DNA of 64,000 nucleotides from an uncultured Eisenbergiella sp. (lineage in GTDB: Bacteria; Bacillota; Clostridia; Lachnospirales; Lachnospiraceae): assembly GCA_947627215.1 (NCBI GenBank), contig CANQVD010000014.1, forward strand, positions 22,268 through 86,267, written 5' to 3'. The notes below the pieces were generated by a model. That model did no database searches and had not been told where the DNA came from. It saw only the letters and a program-made list of their open reading frames with translations. Position 1 is the stretch's first letter. Every line of letters begins with the position of its first letter. Made by a program: the position numbers and the translations under genes. Positions 59,461 to 64,000 of the stretch are shown here, piece after piece.

Positions 59461-61642
59461 GTGTGATCTCCCCTTTCAAATATGCGACAGCAGACGCTTC
59501 CAATCGTTGTCTGACAACCTGATCCCATACGACTGGCGTTTTCAGCGACAAAATTTCTTCATACAATCTGTTTCTGGATGCCGCATCCGGCCATTTATAA
59601 TTTATTTGTATTCCGGTATCAGGATCACCGGTAGCGCCGCCTCTTTCACTGTCAGTGTCTCTCCATTTCTCAAGAGCTGACAGGCTTACCGGAAATCCTC
59701 CATGCCGGTATTCCGTCTCCTGAACTTCATAGGAAAGCGCTGTCTTTACAAATTCTATCGCCAGTTCTTTTTGCCCGCTTGCTTTATACACTCCCAAAAG
59801 ACCATACGGTTCAAATAAATTCTGATAGACCGCATAATCTCCTTTCAGTTTGGCAAATGCGATCATTTCTGTAGCTTCATCGTCAATCATTCCCTTCATT
59901 GTGCAGACCGACAGGGACACCTGCCCGTATGCCAGCCTTCTGGGGGAATGCGAAGAATCAAAATCCGTGATCTCGACCGCATTTACAGAATCCGATATTT
60001 TCTTCATATCCTCCAAAAACATCCTGAGCTCATCCTGATCAATGCGGTTTTCATTCACGATGCTGTTGATATAAAAAGGCAAAAAGCTTTCGATCACTGT
60101 TTCATAGGATTCTGAACCTTCCACAAAATAGGGCGGTTCTGCCTGACTGGCATAATCAGCCAGACTGCTTAGGCTGCTGCTCCTGTTCATAACATCCTGT
60201 GTCCCAATGATAACAGGCAAACCGACTCTGGCCGGAACTGCATATATTTCTCCGCCGCTCTCATAAGCAGCCTGTATATTGGGGATCACATCTGTTTCAG
60301 AAAGCATCCCGGATAGATCTTCTAAGATTCCCCTGCCCACATAGGAATCCATCGGCAGGCCATCCAAAACAAAAATATCAGGGCCATTTCCTGCTGCAAT
60401 ACGCGCATTCAAAGTGCGCACCAGATCGCTCTCCGTCACCGCGCCCTCTGCGCTTTCTGCCGTCTCATAGATAATATCTATCTCCGGATGTTTTAATCTG
60501 AACTCGCTGCCCGCTGTTCTGATCAGCTCATTATCATATAACCCATAAATCGTCAGTTGACTGCCATCCGTGCTGACCAAGGATGCGTTATCCTTTCCGT
60601 CGCCCTGCCGATAGGATGCGTTATCATTTCCATCACCCTGCTGATAGGATGCGTTACCATTCCCACCACCCCGCTGATACAGAACAAGTCTTCCGCTCGT
60701 CTGATCCCGGTTCGTAAATAAAATATATATCGTTCCGTCCTTTTCCTCAAACCACAGCGGAAAATATGCGGCATTTGAGAGCATTGTCTGCTCCGCGGCA
60801 ACTACGGTCACACATTTTTCACTCTCTCTGTCTATTTCTAAAATCCCCAGATCTCCAACCAAAAAGATACGGTTCTCCCCATTCATAAAAATCTGAGGCA
60901 CATTCTGGTATTGTTTTGTCAGCAGGATTTCTTTTTCTATCTCCTTTTGTTCCACATTATACAGGTAAATCCCTGTATTTCCGTCATTATACCGTGCGGC
61001 ATACTTTCCATATCCCGAAAGAACATAGACTTCTCCACCGTTAAAGCTGCCTGTCAACTCGCCATTTCTGTGAATCTGGCAGGTTCCGTCGCTTAACGTG
61101 GCCGCGACTGTATCCTTAGACAATACAGCTATTTTACTCACCACAGGATAATGATCCCCGTTTTCCGCTTTATACCAGCCCTGCATGTCTATTTCTGCCG
61201 CATTGATCTCATCTGTGGAGCTGATCAGGTGAAACCTTCCGCTCGTTTCGCCGTACACAGCATAATAACATCCGTCTCTATATTTTACCTGTGTGAGACC
61301 GGGCTGTATTTCCTCCTGTATGCTGTTAAGCCAGTCACAGGGTACTTCATTCCACTGACCTTCCCCGGATAATTCATATTTTCTGAACTGCCCCTCGCTC
61401 TGATCGTATAAAAAGAGCTCAAAGTTCTGATCGTTATCCTGTTCAAAGCCAACGATTGTTACATTCCCTTCACGCACAGAATCCGGCAGCGGAATTTCTT
61501 TCTCTGTGTATAAGTCCTGTGAGACCGCATTCTCAGATTCCGCCGCATCCTCTGTTTTCGCACCGCATCCGCTCAAAGCCATCACCGCTAAAACAGCGCT
61601 CCATAAGATGCATAACATTTTTTTCCAACATTTGTTTCCCAT
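59405..61642 (-). CDS. Lipoprotein combining a propeller-like region with a solute-binding domain
   Basis: A 745-residue extracellular lipoprotein, about twice the usual size of a sugar-binding protein. The signal peptide ends at lipobox LSGC, Cys26. Residues about 50-345 are strand-rich with repeated blade-like units (GRFHLISSTDEI, GIYLYNVEQKEIEKEI, RIFLVGDLGILEID), which suggests a beta-propeller. A linker at about 345-375 contains three 11-residue repeats (GDGNDNASYRQ) encoded by 33-base DNA repeats at 60575-60680. Residues about 385-745 are an extracellular solute-binding domain: FRLKHPEIDIIYE, AGNGPDIFVLDGLPMDSY, YAVPARVGLPVI. The ATG at 61642 follows GGAGG. It leads the operon, divergent from the two-component genes. 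Confidence 0.82.
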   Translation of the reverse strand: MGNKCWKKMLCILWSAVLAVMALSGCGAKTEDAAESENAVSQDLYTEKEIPLPDSVREGNVTIVGFEQDNDQNFELFLYDQSEGQFRKYELSGEGQWNEVPCDWLNSIQEEIQPGLTQVKYRDGCYYAVYGETSGRFHLISSTDEINAAEIDMQGWYKAENGDHYPVVSKIAVLSKDTVAATLSDGTCQIHRNGELTGSFNGGEVYVLSGYGKYAARYNDGNTGIYLYNVEQKEIEKEILLTKQYQNVPQIFMNGENRIFLVGDLGILEIDRESEKCVTVVAAEQTMLSNAAYFPLWFEEKDGTIYILFTNRDQTSGRLVLYQRGGGNGNASYQQGDGNDNASYRQGDGKDNASLVSTDGSQLTIYGLYDNELIRTAGSEFRLKHPEIDIIYETAESAEGAVTESDLVRTLNARIAAGNGPDIFVLDGLPMDSYVGRGILEDLSGMLSETDVIPNIQAAYESGGEIYAVPARVGLPVIIGTQDVMNRSSSLSSLADYASQAEPPYFVEGSESYETVIESFLPFYINSIVNENRIDQDELRMFLEDMKKISDSVNAVEITDFDSSHSPRRLAYGQVSLSVCTMKGMIDDEATEMIAFAKLKGDYAVYQNLFEPYGLLGVYKASGQKELAIEFVKTALSYEVQETEYRHGGFPVSLSALEKWRDTDSERGGATGDPDTGIQINYKWPDAASRNRLYEEILSLKTPVVWDQVVRQRLEASAVAYLKGEITLEAAVQEIANEADLYLQE

Positions 61643-61704
61643 AATAAGCCTCCAATCGATCAATATATTTTATGCTGACCATTTTATATATGTAGTATCG
61701 AAAA

Positions 61705-61761
61705 GTCTTTAAAAAATCTAACTATTTATTCGATGATTTTTAGACATTTATGCCCTATAAT
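61705..61761. promoter_or_regulatory. Divergent control region with inverted repeat and -10 of the regulator gene
   Basis: GTCTTTAAAAAATC (61705-61718) and GATTTTTAGAC (61735-61745) form an imperfect inverted repeat between the divergent lipoprotein and response regulator genes. TATAAT at 61756-61761 is the likely -10 of the regulator gene; its -35 would lie in the right arm. On the minus strand TATATA near 61689 is a possible -10 for the transporter operon. The response regulator is the obvious candidate to bind here. Confidence 0.45.
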
Positions 61762-61793
61762 AAGGTTATCAAACAATTCAGTTGAGGGAAAAA

Positions 61794-62483
61794 ATGAGAA
61801 TATTACTGATAGAAGACGATGTAAATTTAAGTCAGTTACTGACCGCTCAATTGACGCAAAATGATTTTATGGTTGATTCCTGCTTAAATGGAAAGGATGC
61901 CCTTTTTAATGTATCTCAGACCGCTTATGACGTGATCTTATTGGATAGGATACTGCCGGATATGGATGGAGTCGCGATCTTAAATTTCATTCGCACTTCC
62001 GGTATTTCCACCCCGGTCATTTTTATGACAGCACTGGGGGAATTACAACAGAAAATTGAAGGGTTCGACGCCGGCGCAGACGACTATATCACGAAACCAT
62101 TTCACATAGAAGAGCTGATCGTCCGTATAAAAGCAATATTGAGAAGACCGGACCGCTTACAGCTTGGATCTTCCCTGCGTTATGGCGATCTCACTTTAGA
62201 TCTGTCACGCCACACCTTAGAATGTAATCATAAAAGCGTAAACATGACAAAAACAGAATATTACTTAATGGAATTATTTTTGAAAAAGCCTGCAAAGGTT
62301 TTTTCGCGCGAGCAGCTATTATCCTGCGTATGGGGACCTGCCGCTGAAGTAGAATCCAATAATGTTGACAATTATATTTATTTTTTGCGCAGGCATCTAA
62401 AACGATTAAAAAGCTCCATTTCCATTCAGACCGTTTATGGAATCGGTTATATGCTTGTGTCCTCCGAAAATACCAGCGCCTGA
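61794..62483 (+). CDS. OmpR-family response regulator
   Basis: A 229-residue two-component regulator. The receiver domain has the acidic pair in LLIEDDVNLSQ, the phosphorylated Asp51 in VILLDRILPDMDG and the lysine in DDYITKPFH. The C-terminal winged helix has TKTEYYLMELFLKKPAKVFSRE and NNVDNYIYFLRRHLKRL. GAGGGAA lies before the ATG at 61794, preferred to the TTG at 61782. It is followed by the sensor kinase gene after 23 bases and is divergent from the transporter operon, which it probably controls. The AT-rich base use matches the whole cluster. Confidence 0.95.
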   Translation: MRILLIEDDVNLSQLLTAQLTQNDFMVDSCLNGKDALFNVSQTAYDVILLDRILPDMDGVAILNFIRTSGISTPVIFMTALGELQQKIEGFDAGADDYITKPFHIEELIVRIKAILRRPDRLQLGSSLRYGDLTLDLSRHTLECNHKSVNMTKTEYYLMELFLKKPAKVFSREQLLSCVWGPAAEVESNNVDNYIYFLRRHLKRLKSSISIQTVYGIGYMLVSSENTSA

Positions 62484-62506
62484 TCGTAAGCCGGAGATAC
62501 GGCGGA

Positions 62507-63784
62507 ATGCGGGGAAATATGATAAATAAGCTATACAAAAAATTTTTTTTGATATACTATATCACTTCTGTAACTTTTATTACCTTCATCATGCTGTTTA
62601 TGATTTATAATAATTATTCTTCTTCGGTCAGCGGCAGATCCTTGCTGTTTCAAAGCTACACAAACAACATGATCCTCCAGTTGCAGAACAACATTGCTGT
62701 TTCCGAAAAGGCAATGGAACAATACGATGCCAATATTCCTATTCTGGTATTGGCCACAGATGAGAATGACAACGTCTTTTTTTCCTACTGTTCTTCCGAA
62801 ATTGAAATATCCTCAGACTTATTAAAAGAAAAGATTCAGGAACAAATGCTCCATCATTTTAAAACAGATTCCATTCATAATAATGCCGGTCCCCAACTGT
62901 ATTCTTTTGAGACAACAGAGCTTAACGGAGAAAAATTCAAATGGTCTTATATACAAATTAACGCATCAGACGGCACAATGTATGAATTATACACAGCGTG
63001 CCCGATAAACCATAAAATTTTTTCATTCTCTCAAATCGTTCAATACATTTTTTTAGAAGCATTCCTTTTGGCAGCTTTCTTTTTTCTGGGAAAATACATT
63101 GTAAAGACAGCCATTATGCCTATTGACCAAAACATGGAGAGCCAGAAACACTTTATCGCTTCTGCCTCTCATGAGTTAAAAACGCCTCTGTCTGTCATAT
63201 CAATCGCAAATACCAGCAATTTGCCCAATGCAAAACATATTATTGAACAGGAATGCATCCGCATGGATAAAATTGTTAAGACGCTCCTGTTTATTGCATC
63301 AAGCGAAACGAATACATGGAAAACCGAATTTCAACCAACTAATTTTGAAAGGCTGCTTGCTGAATTCTATGAATTATCACAGCCATTATTATTGGAAAAT
63401 AAAAAAAAGATGGAGTTCATACTGCCCGACAATGAAATAGAAGAGGCACTGCTGGATAAGACATTGGTTATGCAGCTTCTGACCATTCTGTTAGATAATG
63501 CCATTTCACACTCTGATACAAGTGACCTGATAACGCTTGAATTAAAGAATGAAAAAGAAAATTTACAACTGCGTTTCATCGATCATGGCTCCGGTATTCC
63601 TGACAAAGAAAAACCGTACATTTTTAGTAGATTCTATAAATCTCAATCCGCTTCCAGGGACCACTATGGTTTGGGATTGAGTATTGCCAGGACCATCATG
63701 GATCTGCATCACGGTAAAATATCCATAAAAGATACGCCCGGCGGCGGCGCAACATTTATACTTGAATTTCCCATGCATAAATAA
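62507..63784 (+). CDS. Sensor histidine kinase
   Basis: A 425-residue membrane kinase. Spans at about 12-34 (FFLIYYITSVTFITFIMLF) and 178-199 (YIFLEAFLLAAFFFLGKYI) enclose an extracellular sensor of about 140 residues with no family I recognise. The phosphorylated His222 is in ASASHELKTPLSV. The ATPase domain has LLTILLDNAISHS (N box), FIDHGSGIPDKEKP (G1), FSRFYK (F box) and GLGLSIARTIM (G2). There is no HAMP domain. An ATG at 62519 is an alternative start. It forms an operon with the response regulator. Confidence 0.94.
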   Translation: MRGNMINKLYKKFFLIYYITSVTFITFIMLFMIYNNYSSSVSGRSLLFQSYTNNMILQLQNNIAVSEKAMEQYDANIPILVLATDENDNVFFSYCSSEIEISSDLLKEKIQEQMLHHFKTDSIHNNAGPQLYSFETTELNGEKFKWSYIQINASDGTMYELYTACPINHKIFSFSQIVQYIFLEAFLLAAFFFLGKYIVKTAIMPIDQNMESQKHFIASASHELKTPLSVISIANTSNLPNAKHIIEQECIRMDKIVKTLLFIASSETNTWKTEFQPTNFERLLAEFYELSQPLLLENKKKMEFILPDNEIEEALLDKTLVMQLLTILLDNAISHSDTSDLITLELKNEKENLQLRFIDHGSGIPDKEKPYIFSRFYKSQSASRDHYGLGLSIARTIMDLHHGKISIKDTPGGGATFILEFPMHK

Positions 63785-63928
63785 CACATAAGTCCATTCG
63801 AACAGCGGACAATTGCGCAATATCCGCAATATCCATTGCATCCCGCCCTCAAAAGGACTAATATGATACATAGAAGAAACGCATTTTGGGGATTCCCCCG
63901 CACCGTCAGAGAAAGGAACTCCTTCCCG

Positions 63929-64000
63929 ATGAACGATCTGGATTACATTCTGGACTTCGCGGCCACGCTGGGGCAGCGGATGCTGGGCTGCGGCGCCAAT
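63929..64000 (+). CDS. Start of a ThrE-like (DUF1212) protein, cut by the window end
   Basis: Only 24 codons are visible: MNDLDYILDFAATLGQRML and GCGAN. This opening resembles the N-terminal helix of threonine/serine exporter family proteins, where a hydrophobic helix with (L/M)LxxGA follows the start. A GAAAGGA sequence is 12 bases upstream, rather far. The GC-rich base use returns here, marking the end of the AT-rich cluster. The assignment rests on very little sequence. Confidence 0.45.
   Translation, partial: MNDLDYILDFAATLGQRMLGCGAN

Noticed and set aside
60575..60680. 33-base repeats as a CRISPR array
   Set aside because: The units are contiguous with no spacers, in frame with the lipoprotein gene, and encode an 11-residue protein repeat.
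1..64000. tRNA, rRNA, transposase, integrase or phage genes
   Set aside because: I looked for cloverleaf-like clusters, rRNA cores and transposase or integrase motifs (DDE, tyrosine recombinase) and saw none.

Overview
The window looks like a chromosomal segment of a GC-rich member of the Clostridia, most likely Lachnospiraceae. The reasons are the single-membrane protein set (lipoprotein binding proteins, no outer-membrane genes), strong AGGAGG-type ribosome binding sites, LplB/LplC-type sugar transporters, a BlaI/BlaR-like pair, an ECF sigma factor with a DUF4179-type partner, and a split iron-sulphur L-serine dehydratase. The genus cannot be fixed from sequence alone. Gene density is high. 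No rRNA, tRNA, CRISPR array, prophage or transposase gene was seen.

Layout. 1-3.3 kb: the end of a sugar ABC importer operon (two permeases, then a truncated binding protein), with a CcpA-like cre site upstream. 3.3-7.1 kb: a membrane-anchored AraC regulator, L-serine dehydratase and a glutamine-amidotransferase-like hydrolase. 7.1-13.3 kb: pentose use, with a GH3 beta-xylosidase-like enzyme, an L-fucose-isomerase-family enzyme, a DUF4867-like protein and an FGGY kinase. 13.8-15.5 kb: ECF sigma factor and partner. 15.8-20.8 kb: a phosphatase, an alpha-L-rhamnosidase, an FMN hydroxyacid oxidase-like enzyme and glycerate kinase. 21.1-23.6 kb: BlaI plus an M56 peptidase fused to RCC1-like repeats. 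24-37.7 kb: GlgX-type debranching enzyme, a BNR lipoprotein, a deacetylase, a membrane-anchored putative glycosidase, a 2-hydroxyacid dehydrogenase, a phosphoesterase, an AEC transporter, Rpe and a DUF885 peptidase.

37.6-48.3 kb (minus strand) is one long cobalamin regulon. A sigma-A promoter, a B12 riboswitch and an intrinsic terminator precede btuF-btuC-btuD-cobT-cobU-cobS-(short cobU-like)-cobC-cbiB-cobD-like-cobQ. Several of these genes overlap by 4 to 10 bases. They would take up corrinoids and complete the nucleotide loop. 48.6-55.6 kb carries O-acetylhomoserine sulfhydrylase under a LysR regulator and a large FtsX-like ABC exporter. An SDR enzyme follows.

56.7-63.8 kb is visibly AT-richer and looks acquired. 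Two MalF/MalG-type permeases, a lipoprotein that joins a propeller-like region to a solute-binding domain, and a HlyD-type adaptor are transcribed away from a two-component system. No ATPase is present in the cluster. This is the best candidate for an unusual transport or sensing system.

The other strong non-coding signal is a set of long intergenic inverted repeats in two families. They have conserved centres, but their outer arms differ from copy to copy while staying almost perfectly self-complementary (60/60 bases in one copy). An 80-base half copy and a full copy flank the BNR lipoprotein gene as direct repeats.
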